Source: Treponema sp.
Lineage (GTDB): Bacteria > Spirochaetota > Spirochaetia > Treponematales > Breznakiellaceae
Length of the DNA stretch: 63,259 nt
Assembly: GCA_009782555.1 (NCBI GenBank)
Contig: WRIV01000014.1
Location: 1 to 63,259, forward strand
Direction of reading: 5' to 3'
Below, one piece after another: positions 18,776-28,380 of this stretch; within the stretch, counting starts at the first letter, position 1, and the number at the start of each line of letters is the position of its first letter. Made by a program: the position numbers and the translations under genes. The notes under the pieces were generated by a model. That model ran no database searches and was not told where the DNA came from. It saw only the letters and a list, made by a program, of their open reading frames with translations.

Positions 18776-20182
18776 TTTCTGCCTCATCATTTTTTTATAG
18801 GCCCTTTCGTCCAGCTGATAAAATTGCAGGACGATAAATGCGGCCAGAAAAACAAACGCCGGCAGGGGTCCGATGATAAGCCGGATTGCCAGTCGTGCTG
18901 ACGGCCCTTGAACTTCATTGGCAGCATAACCGCCGAAGTTTAGAATAATTCCAGAAATAAAACCCGACAGGGCCGCTCCGCATTTGGAAATAAAAGTCCA
19001 CATGCCATAGTAGGCTCCCTCCTTTCGCTCTCCGGTTATAACTGCATCGAACTCCACCGTATCGGGTACCATGGCAAAGGGCGCCACATAACTGAACCCC
19101 ACTCCAATACCTGCAAATACTAGCAGTCCCAGGTATCCTTCCAGCGGCAAAAGATGGCCCATGGCTGAAACCCCAAGGCCTGCAAGTCCAATAATGGCAA
19201 AACAAATTTGATAGGTCCTCTTTTTCCCGGTTTTTTTTGACACAAGGACCGAAACCGGAATAAACAGCATTGCCGTCACAAGCAGCGCCATTAAGGAAAG
19301 GATCATAAGCGCACCCCGAAGCTCTGCTTCGCTGCCTGCGGGGTTTCCTAAAAACGGAAAAATCCGGAGAAAGGGCCTGAGCCCCATGACAAATTCTGCC
19401 GGATAAATATAATCAACATAAAAGACTAAAATATTCTGCAAAAAATTTAATGCCGTTAAATGAAGTCCATAGGTTAAAGCGAGAAGCACATAGGGTCTGT
19501 TTGCAAACACCGCTTTGTAGGTGGAAAAAAATCCTTCCGTAGGTATGTCCTCCCAGGAATGTCTTTTTTCCCTGGTACCAAAAAAGGTAAGCAGGGTAAC
19601 AAAGGCCATGACTGCCCCCATAATAAGACTCATCATGGACCAGCCATGTTTTCCCCCGCCATAGGCATCTACTAGTACCTGGACTCCTACTGCTCCACCG
19701 ATAGTACCAATGACAGCACAGCCAAAACGGTAACCGTTTAAGACGCTCCGCTCATGGTAATCATCGGTAAGTTCCGGAGTCAGGGAAGAATAGGGCACAT
19801 TAATCGCCGTAGAGGAAGTGTTAATCAGCATCAGCGCCCCCATGGCCCAGAGCATCAGCATTGTTTGGCTGGAAATATCCGGGACGGTAAAGAAAAACCA
19901 AAGGGCCAGCATCATGGGAATTGCCCCAAACAGAAGATAGGGTCGTCTCCTTCCCATTCGGGTAATGGTCCTGTCGGAAATGTAGCCCATCAATGGATCA
20001 GTAACAGCATCCCAGGCTTTGCCGATCATCCACGCCGCTCCCGCCAGCACCGCAGCAAGTCCTGCCACATCGGTCAGATACTTAAGGCAATAAAATCCAA
20101 TCATGGTAAACAGCATATTTCCGCCAAGGTCAAAAATTCCAAACCCAAGCTTTTGTCCCACATTTAATTTTTTATGGGCCAT
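18773..20182 (-). CDS. Sugar:cation symporter of the GPH (MelB) family
   Basis: About 469 residues, 12 predicted transmembrane helices. Seen: the GPH hallmarks DAVTDPLMGYISDRT and MGRRRPYLLFG after helix 2, and the late motif FSYVAPFAMVPDTVEFD. The start ATG at 20182 is set by GGAGG 6 nt upstream; longer in-frame starts lie inside the divergent promoter region. Known: the family moves melibiose, lactose, glucuronides or xylosides with H+/Na+. Substrate here is not predictable. It faces purB across an 82-bp gap with a long inverted repeat. Confidence 0.85.
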   Translation of the reverse strand: MAHKKLNVGQKLGFGIFDLGGNMLFTMIGFYCLKYLTDVAGLAAVLAGAAWMIGKAWDAVTDPLMGYISDRTITRMGRRRPYLLFGAIPMMLALWFFFTVPDISSQTMLMLWAMGALMLINTSSTAINVPYSSLTPELTDDYHERSVLNGYRFGCAVIGTIGGAVGVQVLVDAYGGGKHGWSMMSLIMGAVMAFVTLLTFFGTREKRHSWEDIPTEGFFSTYKAVFANRPYVLLALTYGLHLTALNFLQNILVFYVDYIYPAEFVMGLRPFLRIFPFLGNPAGSEAELRGALMILSLMALLVTAMLFIPVSVLVSKKTGKKRTYQICFAIIGLAGLGVSAMGHLLPLEGYLGLLVFAGIGVGFSYVAPFAMVPDTVEFDAVITGERKEGAYYGMWTFISKCGAALSGFISGIILNFGGYAANEVQGPSARLAIRLIIGPLPAFVFLAAFIVLQFYQLDERAYKKMMRQK

Positions 20183-20222
20183 TCTCCGCCTCCACTTCAT
20201 AAGCATACCGGTTTTTTCTGTG

Positions 20223-20257
20223 TTTGACACTGTACAAAAATCTTTTTCTGTGTCAAA
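20223..20257. promoter_or_regulatory. 35-bp inverted repeat in the symporter/purB divergent gap
   Basis: TTTGACAC (20223-20230) and its perfect complement GTGTCAAA (20250-20257), 19 nt apart; the inner bases (ACAAAAA / TTTTTCTGT) partly continue the symmetry. Each arm supplies a consensus TTGACA -35 box, one per strand, facing each other; a TACAGT on the minus strand lies 16 nt from its box. Candidate face-to-face divergent promoters with a shared operator, or a hairpin. Confidence 0.5.
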
Positions 20258-20264
20258 TTCTGGT

Positions 20265-21722
20265 ATGGAAACCCGCGATATTTTCCGCAATGTCTCCCCT
20301 CTTGATCACCGCTACTCCCTCTCCGAAAAAACGGTTTTTAACGCCCTTGTTCCCTGGCTTTCCGAAGAAGGATCCATCGCCGCCTGCATCAAAGCGGAGA
20401 TTGCCCTGGTCAAGGCTCACCTTGCCATACGAACCTGTAGCCAGCGGACACAGGAAAATAATAATCCGCCGCCGGACTTCAGTTCCATTACGGTGAGACC
20501 GGAAGAAGTATATGCGGAAGAAGAAAAAACCCGCCACAATATCCGGGCTCTGGTAAATGTACTCAAGCAAAAGGTTCCGCTGGAAGCGGCGCCTTTGGTT
20601 CACCTGGGGGCGACCAGTGTCGACATTTTGGACACATCCCTGGCATACAGGATGAAGGGCTGCTGCCGGGAGGTGGTGCTGCCGGCGCTCCGCAAACTGG
20701 AAACCGCCCTTTGTGATTTTGCCGAAAGAGAAGCGGAGACACCACAGGTTGGCCGAACCCACGGCCAGCACGCGGTGCCTATTACCGCAGGTTTTGCCAT
20801 GGCCGAATATGTTTCCCGGCTGGGTAAATCAATTCTGGAAATCGAACGCATTTCGGCCCAATTAAAAGGAAAACTTGCCGGAGCAGTAGGCGCCTACAAT
20901 GCCGTCAGTATGATTGTCCGTGATCCGGAAGAACTGGAACGGCTTTACCTGGCGGAACTGGGACTAGAACCGTCGGAACATTCCACCCAGCTTGTGGAAC
21001 CCGAATATCTCCTCAGGCTTCTCCTGGAATACAACACCGCCTTTGGTATCATCGCCAACTTGGCGGATGATCTCCGCAACCTTCAGCGGACTGAAATAGC
21101 CGAACTCCACGAAGGCTTTGCCGCCGATCAGGTGGGATCCTCCACCATGCCTCAAAAGCGAAACCCCTGGAATTCGGAACATATAAAGAGTCTCTGGAAA
21201 ACCTTTATGCCCAGGGTCCTTACTTTTTATATGGATCAAATAAGCGAACACCAAAGAGATCTTTCCAATTCCGCAAGCCAGCGCTTTATCGCCGACTACA
21301 TTACAGGTTTCTGCCTTGCGATAAGCCGCATGTCCCAGGTGATGGAAGGTCTTTCAGTTGACCGGAAACGATGCCTGACAAATCTGCAGAACAGCGGCGT
21401 CCTGGCAGAACCGGCCTATATACTCCTGGCAGAATCGGGCCTTTCCGACGCCCATGAAATGATCCGGAAGATCACTCTTGCCGCAGAACGGGACCGGGTT
21501 TCTTTCGCCGATGCCCTGGCGTCGGAAAAGGAAATCCAGCGGCGAATCGGAGAACAGCTATTAATGTTGAACTGTCCGGCATCCTCTGACAGTCCTATAA
21601 AAGATCCGGAAGCCGCCGCCCGGGCGTTTTTCAGTAAACCTGAGAACTACCGGGGGCTGGCGGCAAAAAAGGCAAAGGAGTTGGCCGTTAAGTACCGCAA
21701 ATTAATGAAGGAGAGAGAATGA
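20265..21722 (+). CDS. purB: Adenylosuccinate lyase
   Basis: Cleaves adenylosuccinate to AMP and fumarate, and SAICAR to AICAR. Seen: 485 residues from the ATG at 20265 (METRDIFRN); the upstream open frame overlaps the symporter start and is not credible. VGRTHGQHAVPITAG and the superfamily signature GSSTMPQKRNP near residue 291 are present. N-terminus has SPLDHRYS as in PurB. The released fumarate can feed the fumarase encoded elsewhere in the window. guaB follows after 1 nt, so both purine branch genes form an operon. Confidence 0.95.
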   Translation: METRDIFRNVSPLDHRYSLSEKTVFNALVPWLSEEGSIAACIKAEIALVKAHLAIRTCSQRTQENNNPPPDFSSITVRPEEVYAEEEKTRHNIRALVNVLKQKVPLEAAPLVHLGATSVDILDTSLAYRMKGCCREVVLPALRKLETALCDFAEREAETPQVGRTHGQHAVPITAGFAMAEYVSRLGKSILEIERISAQLKGKLAGAVGAYNAVSMIVRDPEELERLYLAELGLEPSEHSTQLVEPEYLLRLLLEYNTAFGIIANLADDLRNLQRTEIAELHEGFAADQVGSSTMPQKRNPWNSEHIKSLWKTFMPRVLTFYMDQISEHQRDLSNSASQRFIADYITGFCLAISRMSQVMEGLSVDRKRCLTNLQNSGVLAEPAYILLAESGLSDAHEMIRKITLAAERDRVSFADALASEKEIQRRIGEQLLMLNCPASSDSPIKDPEAAARAFFSKPENYRGLAAKKAKELAVKYRKLMKERE

Positions 21723-21723
21723 T

Positions 21724-23172
21724 ATGCAATTAGATGAAGCCTTGACTTACGACGATGTGCTGCTTCTGCCGGGGTACAGCGAGGTGCTTCCCCGGGACTG
21801 CGATATAAGTACGATCCTGTGCGGAGAAATCCATCTGAATGTGCCGGTTATTTCCAGTGCCATGGATACGGTAACCGAAGAAAAACTGGCCATCGCCATT
21901 GCCCTGGAGGGAGGAGCGGGGGTGATTCACCGCAGCCTGAACCCGGAGGATCAGGCACAGCAGGCTGCCAATGTAAAACGCTTTTTAAACTGGATAATCG
22001 CATCGCCGGTAACCGTGGGAGAAGAGGCAAGCATAAAGGATGTAAGGCTCGTGATGGATCGGTTTAATGTTTCCGGCATGCCGGTCCTTAATTCGCAAGA
22101 AAAACTTACGGGAATAATCACCAGCAGGGATCTCCGGTTCTGCCGGGATGATACCTTAAATGTAACGGCGGTAATGACAAAAAACCCAATAGTGGTTCAG
22201 GGTGAACCTACGGCGGCAGAGGCCCGGGAAAAATTCGACAAGCACCGGATAGAAAAACTTCCCGTGGTGGATGGAGAAGGCTGTCTAAAAGGATTGATTA
22301 CCGTAAAGGATATGGAAAAACACGCCCTCTTTCCCCTGGCGGCTACGGACAAAAAAGGCAGACTCATCGTGGGAGCGGCGGTATCTCCCCAGGATTACGA
22401 GATCCGTATGCCCCTTTTAAAAAAAGCGATGGTTGATTTTGTTGTCCTGGATACCGCCCACGGAGACACAAAAAACGTAATGAATGCCGTGACGGGGATC
22501 AAAAAAAAGTTCGGCATCCCCGTCATCGGAGGCAATGTAGCCCGGAAAGACGGAACCCGCCGGCTTATTGACGCCGGAGCGGACGCTGTAAAAGTGGGCA
22601 TCGGCCCCGGCTCGATCTGTACCACCCGGATCGTGGCCGGTATCGGCGTACCCCAATTCAGCGCCGTTATGGAATGCGCCGATGAAGCTGCAAAAAATAA
22701 TATTTCCGTTATTGCCGACGGGGGCATCGAATTTTCCGGAGATATTACCAAGGCCATTGGAGCCGGGGCCAACTCGGTGATGATAGGCAGCTTGTTTGCG
22801 GGCCTAAAAGAAGCGCCGGGCAGGGAAATTCTTTATGACGGAAGAATCTACAAGGAATACCGGGGCATGGGCAGCATCGGCGCCATCAACGACGGCGCCG
22901 GAGACCGTTACCAAATTGATAAGGATGAAAAACCCGTACCGGAAGGAATCGAAGGCCGGGTGCCCTACAAGGGCGAATTAAAAAACTACCTCTTCCAGCT
23001 AATATCAGGACTCCGCAAGGGGATGGGGTATTGCGGCTGTAAAAATATCGACGAACTAAAAAAGTACCGTAAATTTGTCAAGATCACCTCTGCAGGCTGG
23101 CGGGAAAGCCATGCCCACGGCGTAACCATTACTCAGGAAGCTCCCAACTATTCCGTATCTAGGCCCATTTAA
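21724..23172 (+). CDS. guaB: IMP dehydrogenase
   Basis: Oxidises IMP to XMP, the rate-limiting step to GMP; guaA follows in the pathway. Seen: 482 residues; N-terminal [13 protein letters not shown], paired CBS domains about 94-206, [19 protein letters not shown], the catalytic Cys299 in [11 protein letters not shown], and the flap/active-site [14 protein letters not shown] segment ([10 protein letters not shown]). Ribosome binding site AAGGAGAG precedes the ATG. Its 3' end overlaps that of convergent glgP by 14 bp, so no room is left for a terminator between them. Confidence 0.96.
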   Translation: MQLDEALTYDDVLLLPGYSEVLPRDCDISTILCGEIHLNVPVISSAMDTVTEEKLAIAIALEGGAGVIHRSLNPEDQAQQAANVKRFLNWIIASPVTVGEEASIKDVRLVMDRFNVSGMPVLNSQEKLTGIITSRDLRFCRDDTLNVTAVMTKNPIVVQGEPTAAEAREKFDKHRIEKLPVVDGEGCLKGLITVKDMEKHALFPLAATDKKGRLIVGAAVSPQDYEIRMPLLKKAMVDFVVLDTAHGDTKNVMNAVTGIKKKFGIPVIGGNVARKDGTRRLIDAGADAVKVGIGPGSICTTRIVAGIGVPQFSAVMECADEAAKNNISVIADGGIEFSGDITKAIGAGANSVMIGSLFAGLKEAPGREILYDGRIYKEYRGMGSIGAINDGAGDRYQIDKDEKPVPEGIEGRVPYKGELKNYLFQLISGLRKGMGYCGCKNIDELKKYRKFVKITSAGWRESHAHGVTITQEAPNYSVSRPI

Positions 23173-25699
23173 TCAAACCGGGCTTGTAGGGATGAATCAG
23201 GGCTTCGTGTTTGGGGAGAATCCGCACGGTATGTCCCTGCTGGCCCGTATCGGCACATTCGATCCGTACCTGATAAACCCATATAGTTCCTTCCTGGTTC
23301 AGGGCTTTCATCTCGGTATGGTGGGCATTGTTAATTCCCCGGTTTTGATTGGAAATTGAACCGTGATACAGCTCTACCTGTACTTCTTCCGGCAAAAGAT
23401 TCGCCAGATCGATGTGGGCAGTAACGGTCAGGGAATCCCCTCGCTGCATTACCGGCCTGGCATTGGATTCAACCTTGGCTATCTTCATACTGCTCCAGGA
23501 GTCCCTTAGTTTGTGCATATAGGCTGCCAAAGCTTTGGATTCAGCATAATCGTCCTTGATGATCCGGCGATAATTTTTCAGGGCCGGAAAATAGAACATA
23601 TTGGAATAATCCATGAGCATCCGGTGGCTCGACATGGAGTGGCCTATCTCCTTCATGCAGGTCTTCATTCTCTTGATCCATTCCCGGGGCAGGTTGTCCC
23701 GGCCTCTCTGGTAAAAGAGGGGAACGATGTCCCGCTCAAGGAGGTCATAAAGGGCCTTGCTTTCTATATCGTCCTGAAGTTGATTATCCGCATACTGCTC
23801 ACCATGGCCAATGGCCCAGCCTACTTCGGGGTTATAAGCCTCGTCCCACCAGCCGTCCAAAATCGAACAGTTCAGGACGCCATTCATCGACGCCTTCATA
23901 CCGCTGGTACCGGAGGCTTCCATGGGCCGCCGGGGTGTGTTGAGCCATACATCGGCGCCGGAAGTTAGATACCGGGCCACAGTGATATCGTAGTTTTCGA
24001 TAAACACAATCCGGCTTTGGACATCGTTCTTTTCCGCAAAATGGATGATCTCCCGAATCAATTCTTTGCCGGGCATATCCATGGGATGGGCCTTGCCGGC
24101 AAAGATCAGCTGGATGGGCCGTTCATTGTCCTTAAGGAGCCGGATCAGCCGTTCGGGATCACGAAGGAGGAGGTTTCCTCGTTTATAGGTGGCAAACCGG
24201 CGGGCAAAGGCCAAGGTAAGAATATAAGGAGAAAGAGCATCTTCTGCCTGCTGAATGCGGCGTTCCACCGCCCCGGTCCTTTTTAGGTGGTCCCGGATCC
24301 GTTCCCGGGCAAAGGCTACCAGCCGTTCCCTCCGCCGTTCGTGGGTACGCCACAACTCTTCGTCGGAGATCCGGTCCATCCGATCCCAGATTGCCAGATC
24401 AGTAGGTTCTTCTTCAAAATGGGGTCCAAAGTAACGGTCCAGAAGATCCTGCATTCCGCTGGAAACCCAGGTCTTGGGATGAACGCCGTTGGTTACATGG
24501 TGAATTGGCACTTCTCCCAAGGGAAGGCCGGGCCAGAGACCCTGCCACATTTCCCGGGAAACAACCCCGTGGAGGGCCGCCACACCATTGGCATAGGCGG
24601 CGCATTTAAGGGCAAGGACGGTCATGCAGAAATTTTCATGCTCATCTTCGGGCCGCTCACGGCCAAGGCCGAGGAATTCCTTCCAGGTAATGCCAAGAAT
24701 TCCCGGCCAGGCTTTAAAGTATTTTTCCAAAAGGGCTGTATCAAAACGCTCATTCCCTGCGGGAACCGGTGTGTGGGTGGTAAAAATATTAGTGGGCCAC
24801 ACCGCTTCTATGGCTTCGTAAAAATTAAATCCTTTTTCGGTCATGATTTCTCTAATCCGTTCCAGGCCCAAAAATGCAGCGTGACCTTCGTTCATGTGAC
24901 AGGCTGCGGGGTTGATCCCCAAAACGCGAAGAGCCCGGATACCGCCAATACCTAAAAGAATTTCCTGGCGCATCCTGGTTTCCTTGTCTCCGCCGTAGAG
25001 GGCGGCGGTTACGTTTCGTATATCCGGGGCGTTTTCATCTATATTGGTATCCAGAAGGAATAGTGAACTGCGGCCTACTTTTACTTCCCAAATTTGGGCA
25101 TGGGCTTCCCGACCCGCCATATCCACCGAAATTTTCAAGGCGGCGCCGTTTTTATCACACTTTAATTCCACCGGCATATTGTACCAGTCGTTTTCCGGGT
25201 AGCTTTCCTGCTGGAAACCATCGGCGTTAAGCATCTGTGTAAAATACCCCTGCCGGTACAACAGTCCCACTCCGACCAGGGGGAGACCTAAATCGGAGGA
25301 GGTCTTCATGTGATCCCCTGAGAGTATTCCCAAGCCTCCTGAATAAATGGGCAGGGAAACATCCATGCCGTATTCCATGGAAAAATAGGCTACCACATCC
25401 TTTTTGGATCCGTGATACCAGGTTTCCCCTTTTTTATATTTCTGAAAACGGGTATAAACCTCTTCCAGAGCCGCCAGGTAGGAATCGTCCTGGGCAGCCT
25501 GGGCAAGCCGTTCTTGGCTTACCATCCCCAGGCACCGAATTGGATTCTGCTGAGAGCAGAGCCACGCATCATAATCCAGTCTGATAAAAAGCTGGACTGA
25601 ATCATAGTTCCAGGAAAGCCAGAGATTCCGGGCAATTTCTTCCAGAGGTTTAAGCACATTAGGAAGTTTTGGTTTAACGGTATAGGTGGATATATTCAT
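23159..25699 (-). CDS. glgP: Alpha-glucan (glycogen/maltodextrin) phosphorylase, DUF3417 type
   Basis: Releases glucose-1-phosphate from alpha-1,4-glucans. Seen: 846 residues; N-terminal DUF3417-like segment (LEEIARNLWLSWNYD), FSMEYGMDVSLPIYSGGLGILSGDH, HMNEGHAAF, and the pyridoxal-phosphate site EASGTSGMKASMNG with the lysine near residue 600, followed by ILDGWWDEAY. This is the shorter, archaeal/thermophile-type phosphorylase rather than E. coli GlgP. PLP demand links it loosely with the pyridoxal kinase in the window. Role: use of stored glycogen. Confidence 0.94.
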   Translation of the reverse strand: MNISTYTVKPKLPNVLKPLEEIARNLWLSWNYDSVQLFIRLDYDAWLCSQQNPIRCLGMVSQERLAQAAQDDSYLAALEEVYTRFQKYKKGETWYHGSKKDVVAYFSMEYGMDVSLPIYSGGLGILSGDHMKTSSDLGLPLVGVGLLYRQGYFTQMLNADGFQQESYPENDWYNMPVELKCDKNGAALKISVDMAGREAHAQIWEVKVGRSSLFLLDTNIDENAPDIRNVTAALYGGDKETRMRQEILLGIGGIRALRVLGINPAACHMNEGHAAFLGLERIREIMTEKGFNFYEAIEAVWPTNIFTTHTPVPAGNERFDTALLEKYFKAWPGILGITWKEFLGLGRERPEDEHENFCMTVLALKCAAYANGVAALHGVVSREMWQGLWPGLPLGEVPIHHVTNGVHPKTWVSSGMQDLLDRYFGPHFEEEPTDLAIWDRMDRISDEELWRTHERRRERLVAFARERIRDHLKRTGAVERRIQQAEDALSPYILTLAFARRFATYKRGNLLLRDPERLIRLLKDNERPIQLIFAGKAHPMDMPGKELIREIIHFAEKNDVQSRIVFIENYDITVARYLTSGADVWLNTPRRPMEASGTSGMKASMNGVLNCSILDGWWDEAYNPEVGWAIGHGEQYADNQLQDDIESKALYDLLERDIVPLFYQRGRDNLPREWIKRMKTCMKEIGHSMSSHRMLMDYSNMFYFPALKNYRRIIKDDYAESKALAAYMHKLRDSWSSMKIAKVESNARPVMQRGDSLTVTAHIDLANLLPEEVQVELYHGSISNQNRGINNAHHTEMKALNQEGTIWVYQVRIECADTGQQGHTVRILPKHEALIHPYKPGLIKWA

Positions 25700-25758
25700 G
25701 GAAATAGTTTATGTCATTACAGGGCATTTTGTAAAGGGCAGAATTGAAGCCAGAAGAA

Positions 25759-27330
25759 TCAGTTCTGGGCTATTTCCCGGGACGCCGGAGAAGCGGCTTC
25801 TTCTTCGATGGGGCCGGTAAAAAACTGCAAAAGCTGAACAAAGTAGTACATCCGTTTATAATCCTCGGCCATGCGTTTTCCCAGGGGCATATCAAAATTG
25901 GCGGCACTGTCCAGTTCCTTCCAGTTCATAATTAATTCCGCCGGTTTTTTTTGCATATCTTCCAGCAGGCTTTTAAAATTTTTCCCGATTGTAATCAGGC
26001 AGTTGGAAGTGGTGTTGATCATCCGCTGGGCGGTATTATTCACCGTTTTTAGGATGATCCGGATATACTTGCCCTGGCCCTTGTCCCGGTCCACTTTGAG
26101 CAGGGCCTGCCTGAGCCGGGATCCGTGTTCTCCTTTTTCCGAGAGGGATTCGTCAAAGATCGACAATTTTTCCGCCAGTTCCATCATTTCGTGGTATGAA
26201 TCAGATATGGGCTGGGAAAGGACAATGTTACTCCATTGGCCCCGGACCAGGAGCAGATCGCAGAGCTCCCGGATTTCTTTTTTGAAAAAATCCAGCAGGT
26301 AGGCTTTTAGGTAGTTTACCCCGGCAGTCTTGGTATAACCTTCAAAATTCTTTTTGTAGAAAGCATCATTGGCTTTGGCGGTATAGTTGGTAAGCCTCTC
26401 CACCTCGGCGGATCCGAAAATAGTTTTGGCAATCTGCTCGATCTGGGCGCCCCGCTTGTCGTTTTGAATTTTGTTCACCGCTCCTTCTATCTCGGCTTTT
26501 TTTGCATCGAGAATCGTATCAATCATTCTTTCGTCGATCATGCGGGGAGCAGACTGCCAAAGGGGATCCCCTGAGGTATGCTGAATGATCAGTTCAAAGA
26601 TCCTTGTCCTGCTTACATCTTTTAGAAGTCGGATCACCTTGGACCATTGATCGGGGTTTACCACATCCATCCCTTCTTTATATGTTTTAAGCACCCCCAG
26701 GGCGGACTTCCAGTCCTGATCCATTTCAACTGATGCTGAGTATTCCAAGAAGTCTTTCAATTCCCCGATCATATCCGCGGCTTTAACGGGATGAAATTTG
26801 GGCTGATAGCTGAAGTTTCGTTCGGCAATTCCAGAATCGAATTTTTTGAGCAGAAAGAAAAAATCAAAACCAAGAAAATTTATCAGGGCGATGATTGTAT
26901 TATAACAATTGTCGATATTGTTTACCCGGGTATTATCAAAGGCCGCAATATAATTGGCAAGTTCCCGCTTGACTGCTGCTGAAAGATCTTTGACCGGCAT
27001 GGTTTTTGCTTTTTCCTGAATGGCCGCTGCAGAGAGATTATCTTTTATGACCAGAAGTTCCTTGTCCAGAAAGGCATCCACGGTAATATGTTTAAGCTGT
27101 TCCGATTTAGCGGCGTTCTGTAGGAATACCTGGGCGGGGGAAACAACCTTGTAAATATCGAAGAAAAATTTGGCCAGGGCCGGTTCCAGTTCACCGGTCT
27201 TGGCCCGGTAGAATTTGCTGTACTTGTTTTGGTTCAGGTCCTTGGTTACCTGTTGCAGCCGTTTTTTCTTGGCCGCCTCGGGATCGTTGCCTTTGCCAAA
27301 AAGATTGATAATATTGTCCAAAAACCCCAT
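25759..27330 (-). CDS. Spirochaete conserved protein, DUF5312-like
   Basis: 523 residues, no signal peptide or membrane helix. Seen: N-terminus MGFLDNIINLFGKGND, a largely helical, Lys/Asp-rich body with features such as YSKFYRAKTGELEPALAKFFFDIYKVV, and an acidic tail (GPIEEEAASPASRE). I recognise it as resembling a spirochaete-restricted family (DUF5312) with no assigned function. It sits between glgP and nagB on the same strand. No catalytic motif can be pointed to. Confidence 0.65.
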   Translation of the reverse strand: MGFLDNIINLFGKGNDPEAAKKKRLQQVTKDLNQNKYSKFYRAKTGELEPALAKFFFDIYKVVSPAQVFLQNAAKSEQLKHITVDAFLDKELLVIKDNLSAAAIQEKAKTMPVKDLSAAVKRELANYIAAFDNTRVNNIDNCYNTIIALINFLGFDFFFLLKKFDSGIAERNFSYQPKFHPVKAADMIGELKDFLEYSASVEMDQDWKSALGVLKTYKEGMDVVNPDQWSKVIRLLKDVSRTRIFELIIQHTSGDPLWQSAPRMIDERMIDTILDAKKAEIEGAVNKIQNDKRGAQIEQIAKTIFGSAEVERLTNYTAKANDAFYKKNFEGYTKTAGVNYLKAYLLDFFKKEIRELCDLLLVRGQWSNIVLSQPISDSYHEMMELAEKLSIFDESLSEKGEHGSRLRQALLKVDRDKGQGKYIRIILKTVNNTAQRMINTTSNCLITIGKNFKSLLEDMQKKPAELIMNWKELDSAANFDMPLGKRMAEDYKRMYYFVQLLQFFTGPIEEEAASPASREIAQN

Positions 27331-27411
27331 GGTTATATTATGCCATAAGGGGCGCTAAAAATCCACCCGCCCGGGGAACCACTGTCCGTTAACCGGTTAT
27401 TCCAAAGGTTT

Positions 27412-28206
27412 TTAAAGCTGCCGGGATTCTGAAAAAGGCAGAATTTCCTTAAAGTACCGGACGGTGCCAACTCTTAGTTCTTCGGTGGCCGCATCGTCGC
27501 AGACAATGATTGCCCGCCGGTGCATCTGGAGACAGGACAGGGTACACATATGGTTTACTCCCTCCTCTACCGCCTGTTTAAGGGCCCGGGCCTTGTTATA
27601 CCCTGAAACGACGATTACCACTTCCCGGGCATCCATTACCGTGCCAACCCCCACCGTCAATGCGGTGCCAGGCACCTGTGCAGGATCACCGCCAAAAAAC
27701 CGGGCATTGGCCAGGCGGGTATCGGCGGTAAGGGTTTTTACCCTAGTCCGGGAAACAAGGGACGATCCGGGTTCGTTAAAAGCAATATGACCGTCCGGCC
27801 CAACGCCGCCCAGAAAAAGATCGATGCCGCCGCTGGCGGTAATCGCCGCTTCGTAGATATCGCATTCCTTAAGGGGATCCTCCGCCATGCCGTTAAGGAT
27901 GTGTACATTGCTTTTTTCAATATCAATGTGGGAAAAGAAATTGTCCCACATAAAACGGTGATAACTCTGGGGATGATTCTCTGGCAGTCCCGCATATTCA
28001 TCCATATTAAAAGTGATCACTTTGGCAAAGCTAACGGCCCCTTGTTTATGGAGGGCAATCAACTCTTTGTATGTTCCTAGAGGGCTGGAACCGGTGGGGA
28101 GTCCCAGGACAAAGGGCTTTTCTTTCCGCTCCGAGATCCGTTCAGCTATATACCAGGCAGTCCATCGGCTTACCTCATCATAGTTGGGGCGTATTACCAA
28201 ACGCAT
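27412..28206 (-). CDS. nagB: Glucosamine-6-phosphate deaminase
   Basis: Converts glucosamine-6-phosphate to fructose-6-phosphate and ammonia, feeding amino sugars into glycolysis. Seen: 264 residues; LGLPTGSSPLGTYKELI phosphate-binding loop, FNMDEYAGLP with catalytic Asp, GGVGPDGHIAFNEPGSS, and TLTVGVGTVMDAREVVIVVSG split around conserved residues. Start ATG at 28206 with AAGGAG 6 nt upstream. A dispersed palindromic repeat lies in its leader. Confidence 0.95.
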   Translation of the reverse strand: MRLVIRPNYDEVSRWTAWYIAERISERKEKPFVLGLPTGSSPLGTYKELIALHKQGAVSFAKVITFNMDEYAGLPENHPQSYHRFMWDNFFSHIDIEKSNVHILNGMAEDPLKECDIYEAAITASGGIDLFLGGVGPDGHIAFNEPGSSLVSRTRVKTLTADTRLANARFFGGDPAQVPGTALTVGVGTVMDAREVVIVVSGYNKARALKQAVEEGVNHMCTLSCLQMHRRAIIVCDDAATEELRVGTVRYFKEILPFSESRQL

Positions 28207-28261
28207 AAATACTCCTTGCCGGAGAATGGGTCAAATCCCTTCAATAAGCGTCAGAAGCATG

Positions 28262-28290
28262 GTTTTTCCAAAAATTGAAGTTCTGAAAAA
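28262..28290. repeat. Dispersed 29-bp imperfect palindrome, copy 1
   Basis: Begins GTTTTTCCAAAAA and ends TGAAAAA; matches the element at 58927-58955 at 27 of 29 positions. Outer arms GTTTTTC / GAAAAA(A)C can pair, giving a hairpin. It lies in the predicted 5' leader of nagB. Confidence 0.6.
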
Positions 28291-28304
28291 ACCTTGTATA
28301 TATG

Positions 28305-28332
28305 TTTATATGCAAATAATGCACTGGACCAA
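28305..28332 (-). promoter_or_regulatory. Candidate promoter of nagB
   Basis: Minus strand TTGGTC (28332-28327), 16 nt, TATAAA (28310-28305). This would give a leader of about 90 nt carrying the palindromic repeat. Confidence 0.45.
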
Positions 28333-28380
28333 CGGTTTTATGGACATCCATGAGAAATTTTGTACTTTTTCCCAAAAAAC

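Noticed and set aside
20103..20264. N-terminal extension of purB by 54 residues
   Set aside because: It would run across the symporter start and the inverted repeat; PurB homologues begin at the METRDIF-like position.
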